This document shows, piece after piece, positions 7,788 through 15,986 of a DNA stretch of 33,021 bases (positions are counted from its first letter, which is position 1; each line of letters starts with the position of its first letter). This DNA comes from Flavobacteriaceae bacterium (GTDB taxonomy: Bacteria > Bacteroidota > Bacteroidia > Flavobacteriales > Flavobacteriaceae). Under the pieces are notes generated by a model. It ran no database searches and was not told the DNA's origin. It was given only the letters and a program-made list of their open reading frames with translations. A program made the position numbers and the translations under genes. Where the stretch lies: assembly GCA_947446635.1 (NCBI GenBank), contig CANFHF010000021.1:1-33021 (forward strand), given 5' to 3'.

Positions 7788-7815
7788 CTATCAATTGTTA
7801 ATTTATCATTGTTAA

Positions 7816-10011
7816 TTAATTCGCCACTTCACTGATAAATTTAATTCGCATCAATCGCAATTCATCAATGTCATAATCCCCATCAAATTCTTTGAGTGCT
7901 TTTTCTATATTATCCGAATCGGATTCCATAAAATAGTCATAAATCTCTTCTTGCTGTTCATCGTCTAGCATTTCATCAATCCAATACTTGATATTCAATT
8001 TGGTTCCGGAATTGACGATTTGTTCCATTTCGGTAATCAAGGCGTCCATAAGCAACCCTTTTGCAGAGGCAATATCATCGAGTGGCAACTTCCTGTCTAC
8101 ATTTTGAATGATGTATAATTTATTTATAGAATTAGCTCCAGTAGATTTTACTACCAAATCCTCGGGACGTAAAATATCATTTTCCTCAACATATTGCTGA
8201 ATCAATTCTATAAATTCTTTGCCGTATTTTTTTGCTTTTCCTTCACCAACTCCGTGCGAGTTAATTAACTCGTCCATCTTAATGGGATATTTTAAAGCCA
8301 TATCTTCAAGTGAAGGATCTTGGAAAACCACAAAAGGAGGAACACCCAACCGCTTTGCTGTTTTTTTGCGCAAGTCACGTAGCATTCCCATCAAAACCTC
8401 ATCAGCAACCCCTGTCGACTTTGCCGCGATTACAATGGCTAAATCCTCGGTTTGATTGTACTCATGATCTTCTGACATCAGAAATGAATGGGGTTTTTTA
8501 ATAAAATTCAATCCTTTGGTAGTGATTTTTACCACACCATAGGTTTCTATGTCTTTAGAGAGCATTCCTTCTACGAGTACTTGACGGAGTAAAGCCATCC
8601 AATATTTATCATCATGATCAACACCGCAACCAAAAAAAGATTGACTATCGGTTCTATGCGCTTTTATAACCGCATTTACACGACCTATAAGGGTAAAAAT
8701 AACTTCTTTAGATTTGTATAAATGTTTAGTATCACGAACTACCTCTAGCAATTTAACGACTTGCTCTTTTGCTTCTACTTTTGCTTTTGGATTGCGAATA
8801 TTATCATCCATATCGGCGCCTTCTCCCGTTTCACTGTCGAATTCCTCTCCAAAATAATGCAACAGAAATTTCCTTCTTGAGATGGACGTTTCAGCATAAG
8901 CCACCACTTCCTGTAATAAGGCAAAACCTATTTCCTGCTCGGCAACAGGCTTGCCTGACAAGAATTTTTCCAATTTTTCTACATCTTTATAGGAATAATA
9001 AGCCAAGCAATGTCCTTCCCCTCCATCACGGCCTGCACGCCCTGTTTCTTGGTAATAACTTTCCAATGATTTAGGAATATCGTGATGAATAACAAAACGA
9101 ACATCTGGTTTGTCAATTCCCATCCCAAAGGCTATAGTTGCTACAACAACATCTACATCTTCCATAAGGAACATGTCTTGATGTTTGGCCCGTGTTTTAG
9201 CATCCAATCCGGCATGATACGGTACGGCACTGATTCCGTTTACTTGCAGAACTTCGGCAATAGCTTCTACTTTTTTGCGACTCAAGCAATAAATAATACC
9301 TGACTTACCTTTATGTTGTTTGATAAAACGAATAATATCCGATTCAATATTTTTGGTTTTGGTACGTACTTCGTAATACAAATTAGGTCTATTGAACGAT
9401 GCTTTGAAAGTTGTAGCATCCGCCATATCAAGGTTTTTCAGGATATCTTCCTGTACTTTTGGCGTGGCCGTAGCCGTAAGCCCAATTATAGGAACATCGC
9501 CTAATTGCTTGATAATATGTTTTAAATTTCTATACTCTGGTCTAAAATCGTGTCCCCATTCTGAGATACAATGGGCTTCATCGATGGCAACAAAAGAAAT
9601 CGGCACGGTTTGAAGAAAATTAACATACTCTTCCTTGGTCAAGGATTCCGGAGCGACATACAATAGTTTTGTCAAACCAGAAGTAATGTCTTTTTTGACT
9701 TGAGTGATTTCGGTTTTGGTAAGCGAGGAATTCAACACGTGAGCAATACCATTTTCTGAAGACAAACTTCTAATAGCATCTACTTGATTTTTCATTAAAG
9801 CAATTAAGGGCGAAACAACTATAGCTGTTCCTTCTTGAACCAAAGCTGGCAATTGATAACAAAGTGATTTGCCACCACCAGTAGGCATAATCACAAAAGT
9901 ATTTTCGTGATTCAGTATGCTTTTTATGACTTGTTCTTGTAAACCTTTGAATTGGCTGAAGCCAAAATACTTCTTTAATTCTTTGTGGATGTCAATTTCG
10001 TTTGAATTCAT
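7816..10011 (-). CDS. recQ: ATP-dependent DNA helicase RecQ
   Basis: The 731-residue protein is a full RecQ helicase, a 3'-5' unwinding enzyme for recombination and fork repair. Motifs in order: Walker A MPTGGGKS (42-49), the DEAH box (Asp144 to His147), TATATPK (179-185) and motif VI QETGRAGRDG (321-330). A winged-helix RQC region follows at about 415-520, an HRDC domain at about 530-610, and then a C-terminal extension to 731 that E. coli RecQ lacks. An odd point is the zinc-binding region after motif VI. The four cysteines known from E. coli RecQ are absent: the segment ETSISRR (374-380) and the stretch 388-405 hold none. The gene is divergent from kdsD, with only 9 nt between the open frames. 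Confidence 0.95.
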   Translation of the reverse strand: MNSNEIDIHKELKKYFGFSQFKGLQEQVIKSILNHENTFVIMPTGGGKSLCYQLPALVQEGTAIVVSPLIALMKNQVDAIRSLSSENGIAHVLNSSLTKTEITQVKKDITSGLTKLLYVAPESLTKEEYVNFLQTVPISFVAIDEAHCISEWGHDFRPEYRNLKHIIKQLGDVPIIGLTATATPKVQEDILKNLDMADATTFKASFNRPNLYYEVRTKTKNIESDIIRFIKQHKGKSGIIYCLSRKKVEAIAEVLQVNGISAVPYHAGLDAKTRAKHQDMFLMEDVDVVVATIAFGMGIDKPDVRFVIHHDIPKSLESYYQETGRAGRDGGEGHCLAYYSYKDVEKLEKFLSGKPVAEQEIGFALLQEVVAYAETSISRRKFLLHYFGEEFDSETGEGADMDDNIRNPKAKVEAKEQVVKLLEVVRDTKHLYKSKEVIFTLIGRVNAVIKAHRTDSQSFFGCGVDHDDKYWMALLRQVLVEGMLSKDIETYGVVKITTKGLNFIKKPHSFLMSEDHEYNQTEDLAIVIAAKSTGVADEVLMGMLRDLRKKTAKRLGVPPFVVFQDPSLEDMALKYPIKMDELINSHGVGEGKAKKYGKEFIELIQQYVEENDILRPEDLVVKSTGANSINKLYIIQNVDRKLPLDDIASAKGLLMDALITEMEQIVNSGTKLNIKYWIDEMLDDEQQEEIYDYFMESDSDNIEKALKEFDGDYDIDELRLMRIKFISEVAN

Positions 10012-10033
10012 TCTTTAGTAATGGTATTTTATA

Positions 10034-10041
10034 TAAATTTG
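10034..10041 (+). promoter_or_regulatory. -7 element upstream of kdsD
   Basis: TAaaTTTG fits the Bacteroidota -7 consensus; no TTG lies at the usual spacing. Transcription would begin near 10048, which puts the ATG at 10021 outside the transcript and supports a later start for kdsD. Confidence 0.45.
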
Positions 10042-10098
10042 CGGCACAATAAAGATAGTAATTTCTTTTATACACACAAATTTTATACTAATTCTATT

Positions 10099-11064
10099 TT
10101 GAACACAAAGGAAAATATATTGATTTTAGCAAAAAAGACTATTCTTTCCGAGAGTGAGTCTATAGCAAAACTGATTGATTTTATTGACTTTAACTTTGCC
10201 GAAGCTACTCAAATCCTATTCCATTCAAAAGGGAGATTGATTGTTACGGGTATTGGAAAAAGTGCCATTATTGCTCAAAAAATGGTCGCCACATTCAATT
10301 CTACGGGAACGCCATCATTATTTTTACATGCTTCTGAAGCGATTCATGGCGATTTAGGGATGCTGCAAGCCGATGATGTAGTCATTTGCATTTCAAAAAG
10401 TGGCAATAGCCCCGAAATAAAAATTTTGGTACCTTTATTGAAGCGTTTTGGAAATCAATTAATAGCCATCACCGGAAATATGAATTCTTTTTTGGCAAAA
10501 GAATCCCATTATGTTTTGAATACCACCGTTGATGCGGAATCCTGCCCCAACAATTTGGCCCCTACCAATAGTACTACAGCACAACTTGTCATGGGCGATG
10601 CCCTTGCCGTATGCCTGATGGAACTTCGAGGTTTTACTAGTGCCGATTTTGCCAAATATCATCCTGGAGGCGCTTTAGGCAAGAAACTATTACTTAGCGT
10701 GAAGGACATGCTTGAAAATTCCATGAAACCAATGGTTGCTCCAGATGCGTCTGTAAAAAAAGTAATTTTTGAAATTTCCGAAAAACGACTTGGAGTTGCC
10801 GCTGTTGTTGAAAACGAAAAAGTAATTGGGATTATTACCGATGGGGATATTCGAAGAATGTTGAATGAAAACGATTCTTTTACTCATTTGACAGCCAAAG
10901 ATATTATGACCAAAAATCCTAAAACAATACAATCCACTACGATGGTTACAGACGCATTGAATATTCTAGAAGATTTTGCTATCACCCAACTTATTGTGGT
11001 TGACAATGGCGAGTATAAAGGCGTGTTGCATTTGCATGATATTTTAAAAGAAGGAATTGTATAA
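10099..11064 (+). CDS. kdsD: D-arabinose-5-phosphate isomerase (KpsF/GutQ family)
   Basis: This enzyme converts ribulose-5-phosphate to arabinose-5-phosphate, the first step towards Kdo of lipopolysaccharide. A SIS domain carries GRLIVTGIGKSAIIAQK and the sugar-phosphate loop ISKSGNSPEI, with LFLHASEAIHGDLGM between; two CBS domains fill the C-terminal third, with IIGIITDGDIRRML in the first. The frame is open from an ATG at 10021, but that ATG lies upstream of a -7 box and encodes an unrelated N-terminus. The TTG at 10099 gives (M)NTKENILILAKKTIL, the usual start of this family, and 321 residues, the usual length. It overlaps tatC by one base (TAATG). Confidence 0.88.
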   Translation: MNTKENILILAKKTILSESESIAKLIDFIDFNFAEATQILFHSKGRLIVTGIGKSAIIAQKMVATFNSTGTPSLFLHASEAIHGDLGMLQADDVVICISKSGNSPEIKILVPLLKRFGNQLIAITGNMNSFLAKESHYVLNTTVDAESCPNNLAPTNSTTAQLVMGDALAVCLMELRGFTSADFAKYHPGGALGKKLLLSVKDMLENSMKPMVAPDASVKKVIFEISEKRLGVAAVVENEKVIGIITDGDIRRMLNENDSFTHLTAKDIMTKNPKTIQSTTMVTDALNILEDFAITQLIVVDNGEYKGVLHLHDILKEGIV

Positions 11065-11888
11065 TGGAAAAAAAGCAACTTAAAGAAATGTCTTTTTTAG
11101 ACCATCTCGAGGAATTAAGATGGCTGTTAGTTAGAAGCTCCGTTGCCGTATTAATATTTGCCACCTTTGCTTTTTTTGTCAGTGACTATATTTTTGACGT
11201 CATCATTTTTGGTCCAAAAAGTCCTGATTTTATAACCTATCGCGTGTTTTGTGATTTATCCCACCAATTGGGCTTTGCTGATAGTATTTGCGTAACCGAG
11301 ATGCCGTTTATTATCCAAAACATAGATGTAGAAGGACAAGTTAATATTTTAGTTTGGGCTTGTATCACAGTTGGATTTATTTTAGCATTTCCCTATATAT
11401 TGTTGCAATTATGGAACTTTATCAGCCCTGCTTTGTATGAAAAAGAGCGGAAAAACGCAAAACTTTTTATTTTCATCGCCTCCTTTTTATTCTTTCTTGG
11501 GGTTTTATTTGGCTACTTTGTCGTCGTCCCTATGTCAGTTAATTTCTTTGCCACTTTTAAAGTCAGTGATGTAGTGCAAAATCAATTCAGTTTCGATTCC
11601 TATATTGGCATGATAAAAACATCGGTTATTGCTAGTGGATTGTTTTTTGAATTACCGGTTGTAATATACTTTTTAACAAAATTAGGATTGGTAACGCCTC
11701 AATTTTTAAGACAATATTGGAAATATTCCGTTGTAATTATTCTGATTGTAGCCGCAATTGTGACTCCACCAGATGTGGTAAGCCAACTTATTGTTGCCAT
11801 CCCCATGTTACTAATCTATGAGTTAAGTATCTTTATTTCATCGGTTGTTTATAAAAACCAACAGAAAAAAGAGAGGCAAGTTAGTTAA
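11064..11888 (+). CDS. tatC: Sec-independent protein translocase TatC
   Basis: A 274-residue inner-membrane protein with six hydrophobic segments, the receptor subunit of the twin-arginine pathway that exports folded proteins. The diagnostic N-terminal motif SFLDHLEELRW lies at residues 10-20, and the first periplasmic/cytoplasmic loop block FISPALYEKERK is present in mid-protein. The segment after the first membrane helix is longer than in E. coli, as often in Bacteroidota. The ATG shares one base with the kdsD stop, so translation is likely coupled. TatA is not encoded in the window. Confidence 0.93.
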   Translation: MEKKQLKEMSFLDHLEELRWLLVRSSVAVLIFATFAFFVSDYIFDVIIFGPKSPDFITYRVFCDLSHQLGFADSICVTEMPFIIQNIDVEGQVNILVWACITVGFILAFPYILLQLWNFISPALYEKERKNAKLFIFIASFLFFLGVLFGYFVVVPMSVNFFATFKVSDVVQNQFSFDSYIGMIKTSVIASGLFFELPVVIYFLTKLGLVTPQFLRQYWKYSVVIILIVAAIVTPPDVVSQLIVAIPMLLIYELSIFISSVVYKNQQKKERQVS

Positions 11889-12010
11889 GTAGTGGTTCTG
11901 ATTCCACACCAAAAAAATGGTATAAGCCAAAAGTCTGGTGAATTTTTGAAAGACTCAAAAATAGTAATTACAGCATAATGATATAGGAATTTTGAATAAC
12001 GACTAAGCAA

Positions 12011-12751
12011 ATGAAATTAAGAGCGGAAAATCTAGTTAAAACATATAAAGGACGCCCTGTCGTAAAAGGCATTTCGGTGGAAGTAAACCAAGGTGAAATC
12101 GTAGGACTTTTGGGACCAAACGGTGCCGGAAAAACAACTTCTTTTTATATGATAGTTGGATTAGTAAAACCAAATTTGGGAACCATCCACCTCGACAATC
12201 TGGACATTACCAATTACCCCATGTACAAAAGAGCACAACAAGGTATTGGATATCTAGCCCAAGAAGCTTCTGTATTTCGGAAATTGAGCGTTGAAGATAA
12301 TATTCTAAGTGTTTTGCAATTGACAAAACTCTCCAAAGAAGCGCAAAAAGCCAAACTGGAAAGTTTGATAGAGGAGTTTGGGCTACAGCATATCCGAACT
12401 AATCGTGGCGATTTACTTTCGGGAGGAGAACGACGCCGTACTGAAATTGCGCGTTGTCTTGCTACCGATCCCAAATTTATATTACTCGATGAACCCTTTG
12501 CTGGAGTTGACCCCGTAGCGGTAGAAGACATTCAGCGCATCGTAGCGCAATTAAAAAACAAAAACATCGGTATTCTGATTACGGATCACAATGTGCAAGA
12601 AACTTTAGCCATTACTGATAAAACCTATCTTATGTTTGAAGGGGGTATTTTAAAAGAAGGGACTCCTGAAGAATTAGTTCAAGACGAAATGGTTCGACGG
12701 GTATATTTAGGACAGAATTTTGAATTGAGAAAGAAGAAATTGGAGTTTTAA
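12011..12751 (+). CDS. lptB: LPS export ABC transporter ATPase LptB
   Basis: The 246 residues form a complete ABC ATPase: Walker A GPNGAGKT (35-42), signature LLSGGE (135-140), Walker B ILLDE (157-161) and switch His193. The sequence after Walker A ([15 protein letters not shown]) and [12 protein letters not shown] after the signature are characteristic of LptB, which powers LPS extraction with LptF and LptG. A 122-nt gap separates it from tatC, in which I see no clear signal; the methyltransferase gene follows after 5 nt. The nearby Kdo-pathway gene fits an LPS theme. Confidence 0.93.
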   Translation: MKLRAENLVKTYKGRPVVKGISVEVNQGEIVGLLGPNGAGKTTSFYMIVGLVKPNLGTIHLDNLDITNYPMYKRAQQGIGYLAQEASVFRKLSVEDNILSVLQLTKLSKEAQKAKLESLIEEFGLQHIRTNRGDLLSGGERRRTEIARCLATDPKFILLDEPFAGVDPVAVEDIQRIVAQLKNKNIGILITDHNVQETLAITDKTYLMFEGGILKEGTPEELVQDEMVRRVYLGQNFELRKKKLEF

Positions 12752-12756
12752 TATTT

Positions 12757-13509
12757 ATGGCATTACAAGAAGAATTAGAACAACAGGGAATTTGGCTTTT
12801 TAAATACAGGGGGAAACTTCCAGCCATTGTATTGTTGATTGGGATGTTCTTGTATTTACAAACTAAACTATTCCCAGGTACTTTTTTCATTGAAGGAACC
12901 CCCTATGAAATATATTATGAATCCTTTTGCTTAGTTATAAGTTTAATGGGTTTAGGTATTCGGATGTATACCGTTGGGCATACACCCAAAAACACCTCTG
13001 GCAGAAATAGAAATGAACAAATAGCTGAAACACTCAATACCTCCGGAAGCTATTCGGTGGTGAGACACCCCCTCTATCTTGGTAATTTTTTTATGTGGAC
13101 AGGGCCCGCATTGCTAACAGCTAATTTTTGGTTTCTCGTGGCTTTTTGTCTTTTTTATTGGGTGTATTATGAACGAATTATGTTTGCCGAAGAACAATTC
13201 CTTAGGCGAAAATTTGGAACTATTTACACCGATTGGGCCCAAAAAGTTCCCGCTTTTGTACCTAATTTTAGAAAATTTAAAAAACCAGCACTCGCATTCT
13301 GTTGGATAAAAATAATTAAAAAAGAAATAAATGGAATAGCGGGAATATTTATAATTTTCTGCTTTTTTGATATTATAGGAAACTTAATTCAAAATAAAAA
13401 TAATTATAATTACTTCATCATTACTGTCTGCGCTTTAACTATTATGATGAATCTAGTAATGAGGTATATAAAAAAAAGAACTGCTCTTCTCAATGAAATG
13501 GGGGATTAA
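12757..13509 (+). CDS. Isoprenylcysteine carboxyl methyltransferase-like membrane protein
   Basis: The 250-residue protein has several membrane segments (about 23-38, 55-68, 118-150 and two near 190-230). The methyl-donor signature of the ICMT/PEMT fold is YSVVRHPLYLGNF (residues 99-111), followed by a conserved RxxFAEEQFLRRKFGxxY block (about 146-164) and VPAFVPNF. Such enzymes use S-adenosylmethionine at the membrane. Prokaryotic relatives include LmtA of Leptospira, which methylates the 1-phosphate of lipid A. The 5-nt spacing from lptB makes a lipid A or LPS target plausible, but this is inference. The last 80 residues are a lysine-rich, hydrophobic extension without recognised motif. Confidence 0.75.
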   Translation: MALQEELEQQGIWLFKYRGKLPAIVLLIGMFLYLQTKLFPGTFFIEGTPYEIYYESFCLVISLMGLGIRMYTVGHTPKNTSGRNRNEQIAETLNTSGSYSVVRHPLYLGNFFMWTGPALLTANFWFLVAFCLFYWVYYERIMFAEEQFLRRKFGTIYTDWAQKVPAFVPNFRKFKKPALAFCWIKIIKKEINGIAGIFIIFCFFDIIGNLIQNKNNYNYFIITVCALTIMMNLVMRYIKKRTALLNEMGD

Positions 13510-13556
13510 GAAGAAAATTGCTATTCTATAAAAACTTCTTACCGTAAAAAATAATT

Positions 13557-13583
13557 AATCCTGCTTTGGTAGGATTTTTTTTT
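13557..13583 (+). terminator. Intrinsic terminator after the lptB-methyltransferase genes
   Basis: The arms AATCCT (13557-13562) and AGGATT (13571-13576) enclose an 8-nt loop and are followed by a run of T to 13583. It ends the lptB operon. The remaining 190 nt before the DUF892 gene are AT-rich and show no clear promoter. Confidence 0.75.
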
Positions 13584-13775
13584 GCAATAAATCAAATTTG
13601 GAAATTTGGAACTAATTTAGACAAACCCCCAACATTTCTTACATATAAATAGTTAATTAACAATGACTTATATGAATAATATATTTAATTTTATGATGCT
13701 CAGAAGGCAAACAATGGGTTTGAAATATATCGAACCTCTTGTAATAACTCAAAAATTAATTATTAAAAAAACTTT

Positions 13776-14327
13776 ATGGAAACCTCAATTAAAAAACAAG
13801 AAGCTAGAAAAGGTGTAACTAATGAAGCACAAGATTTAAGAGATTTATTTGAAAATGGGTTGAAAGACATCTATTATGCGGAAAAACTAGTAGAGAAAAC
13901 TCTGCCAAAAAGGGTTAAAAATGCTTCCTCCCCAGAATTAGTAAACGCATTGAGAAATCAACTAAACGAAACCGAACAAAACATTTCTCGATTAGAACAA
14001 GTGTTTAATGCAGCTGGTATGAAGCCTACTGCTAAAAAATGTGAGGCTATGGAGGGTATAATCAAAGAAAACGAAAAAAATATTAAAGAGACCAAGTCAG
14101 GAACGGTTCGTGATGCTGGAATAATTGCTTCCGCACAAAAGGTAAAACATTACGAGATTGCCTCCTATGGTACTTTGCATGCTTATGCAAAGACCCTTGG
14201 AGAAGATAAAGCGGCAAACCTAATTGCGATGAATCTTGATGATCAGAAAAAATCGGATGCCACATTAACTGGAATTGCAATGTCAGGTGTCAATCCAGAA
14301 GCAGCAGTTGCAAAAAATAAATGGTGA
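13776..14327 (+). CDS. DUF892 (YciE/YciF) ferritin-like stress protein
   Basis: The 183-residue protein matches the YciE/YciF (DUF892) family. It opens with LRDLFENGLKDIYYAEK (residues 22-38), where the Glu and Tyr belong to the ferritin-like four-helix bundle, and carries a second metal-type block KVKHYEIASYGTLHAYAKTL (122-141). Members bind a di-iron centre in the crystal structure known for YciF and are induced by general stress; no reaction is established. It has its own terminator, so it is a single-gene unit. A short relic of a second gene of this family lies at 15655-15718. Confidence 0.9.
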   Translation: METSIKKQEARKGVTNEAQDLRDLFENGLKDIYYAEKLVEKTLPKRVKNASSPELVNALRNQLNETEQNISRLEQVFNAAGMKPTAKKCEAMEGIIKENEKNIKETKSGTVRDAGIIASAQKVKHYEIASYGTLHAYAKTLGEDKAANLIAMNLDDQKKSDATLTGIAMSGVNPEAAVAKNKW

Positions 14328-14361
14328 TTCTAATGAAATTAATGATTGCCTGTTGAATTAG

Positions 14362-14390
14362 AAGCCTGTTTGTAATACAGGCTTTTTTTT
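14362..14390 (+). terminator. Intrinsic terminator of the DUF892 gene
   Basis: Eight-base arms AAGCCTGT (14362-14369) and ACAGGCTT (14377-14384) with a 7-nt loop, then T to 14390. It is a strong rho-independent terminator placed 35 nt after the stop. Confidence 0.88.
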
Positions 14391-14460
14391 GAGCAATAAA
14401 TGAAAATTTTTAAGTTGAATTTTAAAAATATCCGTCTTTCAAAATATAAATAGCTCTTGT

Positions 14461-14504
14461 GTAACTAAAGTTACTTAATGGATTCTATTGTAGCACTAAT
14501 TTTG
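14461..14504 (+). promoter_or_regulatory. Promoter with operator-like palindrome for the rhodanese genes
   Basis: TAatTTTG at 14497-14504 fits the -7 consensus. No TTG stands at -33; instead the perfect inverted repeat GTAACT-AA-AGTTAC lies at 14461-14474, centred about 43 nt upstream of the expected start near 14511. That is the position of a class II activator site of the Crp/Fnr kind. The identity of the regulator is inferred. Confidence 0.5.
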
Positions 14505-14565
14505 GCGTATTAAAAATTAGACACACTTCCCAGGAAAATAAGGAAACGTTTACAAACAAAAAATT

Positions 14566-14850
14566 ATGAACATAGAAAAAATCATTGCAGAAAATCAAGG
14601 CACCATTGTGGATGTTCGAACTTATGGAGAATTTATGGGGGGTCATGTTGCTGATGCTATCAATATTCCCTTGAGCGAAATCCCGCAAAAGATAGCAGCG
14701 TTGCAACAACTTATAGCGCCTTTAATCCTTTGTTGTGCCTCAGGAAATAGAAGTGGGCAAGCACAGCAGTTGCTATCACAACATGGAATCGAATGCTATA
14801 ATGGTGGCTCCTGGCTTGACGTTAACTATTGTAAATCAAAAGTAATTTAA
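14566..14850 (+). CDS. Single-domain rhodanese-like protein 1
   Basis: A 94-residue cytoplasmic rhodanese domain with DVRTYGEFMGGHVADAINIP (16-35) and the active-site loop CCASGNRSG, with catalytic Cys57 and Arg62. Such proteins carry sulfane sulfur as a persulfide on the cysteine and pass it to acceptors such as cyanide or thiols. It stands first in a group with a second rhodanese (4 nt downstream) and an OsmC-family protein, which suggests a role in persulfide or thiol stress. The neighbouring Cys56 is shared with rhodanese 2. Confidence 0.88.
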   Translation: MNIEKIIAENQGTIVDVRTYGEFMGGHVADAINIPLSEIPQKIAALQQLIAPLILCCASGNRSGQAQQLLSQHGIECYNGGSWLDVNYCKSKVI

Positions 14851-14854
14851 TAAA

Positions 14855-15175
14855 ATGATACCTACACTCAAAAGATTATTCGGAATTGGACCTGGAGTAA
14901 ACTATTGCAAATTAATAAAAGAAGGGGCACTAATTTTGGATGTGCGTTACCAAAGCGAATTTACCAGAGGACACATCAAAGGAGCGGTCAATATTTCAGT
15001 TGATACATTAGCAAACAATTTATCCAAACTGAAAGACAAAAACAAACCAATTATCACGTGTTGTGCTTCAGGAATGAGAAGCGCATCGGCTAAAAGCATT
15101 TTACAATCCAATGGCTATACCCAAGTATACAATGGTGGTGGCTGGAGCAGTTTACAAAATAAAATAGAACAATAA
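14855..15175 (+). CDS. Single-domain rhodanese-like protein 2
   Basis: The 106 residues hold one rhodanese domain preceded by a short N-terminal extension (MIPTLKRLFGIGPGVNYCKL). The core motifs are LDVRYQSEFTRGHIKGAVNI (28-47) and the active-site loop CCASGMRSA, with catalytic Cys70 and Arg75. An extra Cys18 sits in the extension. The loop has the same CCASGxRS pattern as rhodanese 1, so the pair may come from one duplication or serve in sequence as sulfur carriers. It is translated 4 nt after rhodanese 1. Confidence 0.88.
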   Translation: MIPTLKRLFGIGPGVNYCKLIKEGALILDVRYQSEFTRGHIKGAVNISVDTLANNLSKLKDKNKPIITCCASGMRSASAKSILQSNGYTQVYNGGGWSSLQNKIEQ

Positions 15176-15218
15176 GCATACTATTCAAATTATACATTAA
15201 ATCTAAATAAAGTAACAA

Positions 15219-15653
15219 ATGGAAGCACATTATTATAACGTAAACCTCAATTGGATTAAAGACCGAAAAGGTAAGATGGCCTCGCCAGAATTAAATGACA
15301 CCATTGAAGTGGCGACTCCTCCGGAATTCCCAAATGGAATTGAAGGAATATGGTCTCCGGAACATTTATTGACCGCTTCGGTAGTTAGTTGTTTTATGAC
15401 TACTTTTTTATCCATTGCCGAAAATTCGAAATTAGAATTTACTAGTTTTGATTGTCCTGCAAAAGGAAAACTGGAACAAATAGAAGGTAAATTTCTGATG
15501 ACTGAAATAATCTTAGAACCGACATTAGTTATCACGAAAGAATCTGACAAAGACCGTGCCGAGAGAATTCTTCAAAAATCGGAGTCGGCTTGTTTAATTT
15601 CCAATTCCATAAAATCAAAAGTAACATTGATTACAAATATAAAATTATATTAG
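15219..15653 (+). CDS. OsmC/Ohr-family protein
   Basis: The 144-residue protein has the OsmC fold: an N-terminal strand pair, the helix WSPEHLLTASVVSCFMTTFL (45-64) with peroxidatic Cys58, and the second redox cysteine Cys125 in KSESACLISNS. OsmC and Ohr proteins reduce organic hydroperoxides and, in some bacteria, persulfides. The position 43 nt after two rhodaneses supports persulfide or thiol-peroxide handling. Its stop codon touches a relic of a DUF892 gene. Confidence 0.88.
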   Translation: MEAHYYNVNLNWIKDRKGKMASPELNDTIEVATPPEFPNGIEGIWSPEHLLTASVVSCFMTTFLSIAENSKLEFTSFDCPAKGKLEQIEGKFLMTEIILEPTLVITKESDKDRAERILQKSESACLISNSIKSKVTLITNIKLY

Positions 15654-15654
15654 A

Positions 15655-15718
15655 TTGCCACCTATAGTACCTTGCATACTGATGCAAGAAATTTAGGGGA
15701 AGATATGGTTGTTTTTTA
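15655..15718 (+). pseudogene. Relic of a second DUF892 gene
   Basis: Directly after the osmC stop, the DNA reads ATTGCCACCTATAGTACC and so on, giving IATYSTLHTDARNLGED before it decays. This parallels IASYGTLHAYAKTLGED of the intact DUF892 gene (matching DNA around 14157-14206), with 12 of 17 residues the same. Nothing of the first 125 residues is left. The frame then meets a stop within a few codons. A deletion that removed most of a DUF892 paralogue and placed its tail behind osmC would explain this. Confidence 0.6.
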
Positions 15719-15745
15719 TTGATATAATCGTTTTTAGCATACTAT

Positions 15746-15775
15746 AACGCCTGTTTAAAAACAGGCGTTTTTTTG
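15746..15775 (+). terminator. Intrinsic terminator of the rhodanese-OsmC genes
   Basis: Eleven-base perfect arms AACGCCTGTTT (15746-15756) and AAACAGGCGTT (15759-15769) run into a T tract. It may originally have served the lost DUF892 paralogue whose relic lies just upstream; the terminator of the intact DUF892 gene has similar arms (AAGCCTGT). The rest of the gap to 15986 holds the transketolase promoter and otherwise nothing I can name. Confidence 0.88.
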
Positions 15776-15929
15776 TTGATTTTTGGAAAAAAATTATAAT
15801 GATATATTTGGAATTACATTAAATACCATTGCGAAATTAAACCTAACTAATGAAAAATACGATTGTTTACAACCAAAAAAAAATGTAAATCCATCAGTTT
15901 AAAAACACTAATAACTATTGTGAAAATCA

Positions 15930-15961
15930 TTTGCCTTACGCCAAAATAAAAATTACATTTG
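15930..15961 (+). promoter_or_regulatory. Promoter of the transketolase genes
   Basis: TTG at about 15930-15932, then about 20 nt, then TAcaTTTG ending at about 15961, which fits the Bacteroidota consensus. The leader before the ATG at 15987 would be about 20 nt. Confidence 0.6.
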
Positions 15962-15986
15962 CAGCAGTTTAACTTTTACACATCAA

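Noticed and set aside
13672..13818. A short plus-strand frame (MNNIFNFMMLRRQ and on) before the DUF892 gene
   Set aside because: It overlaps the start of the DUF892 gene in another frame, has no initiation context and looks like translated AT-rich leader.
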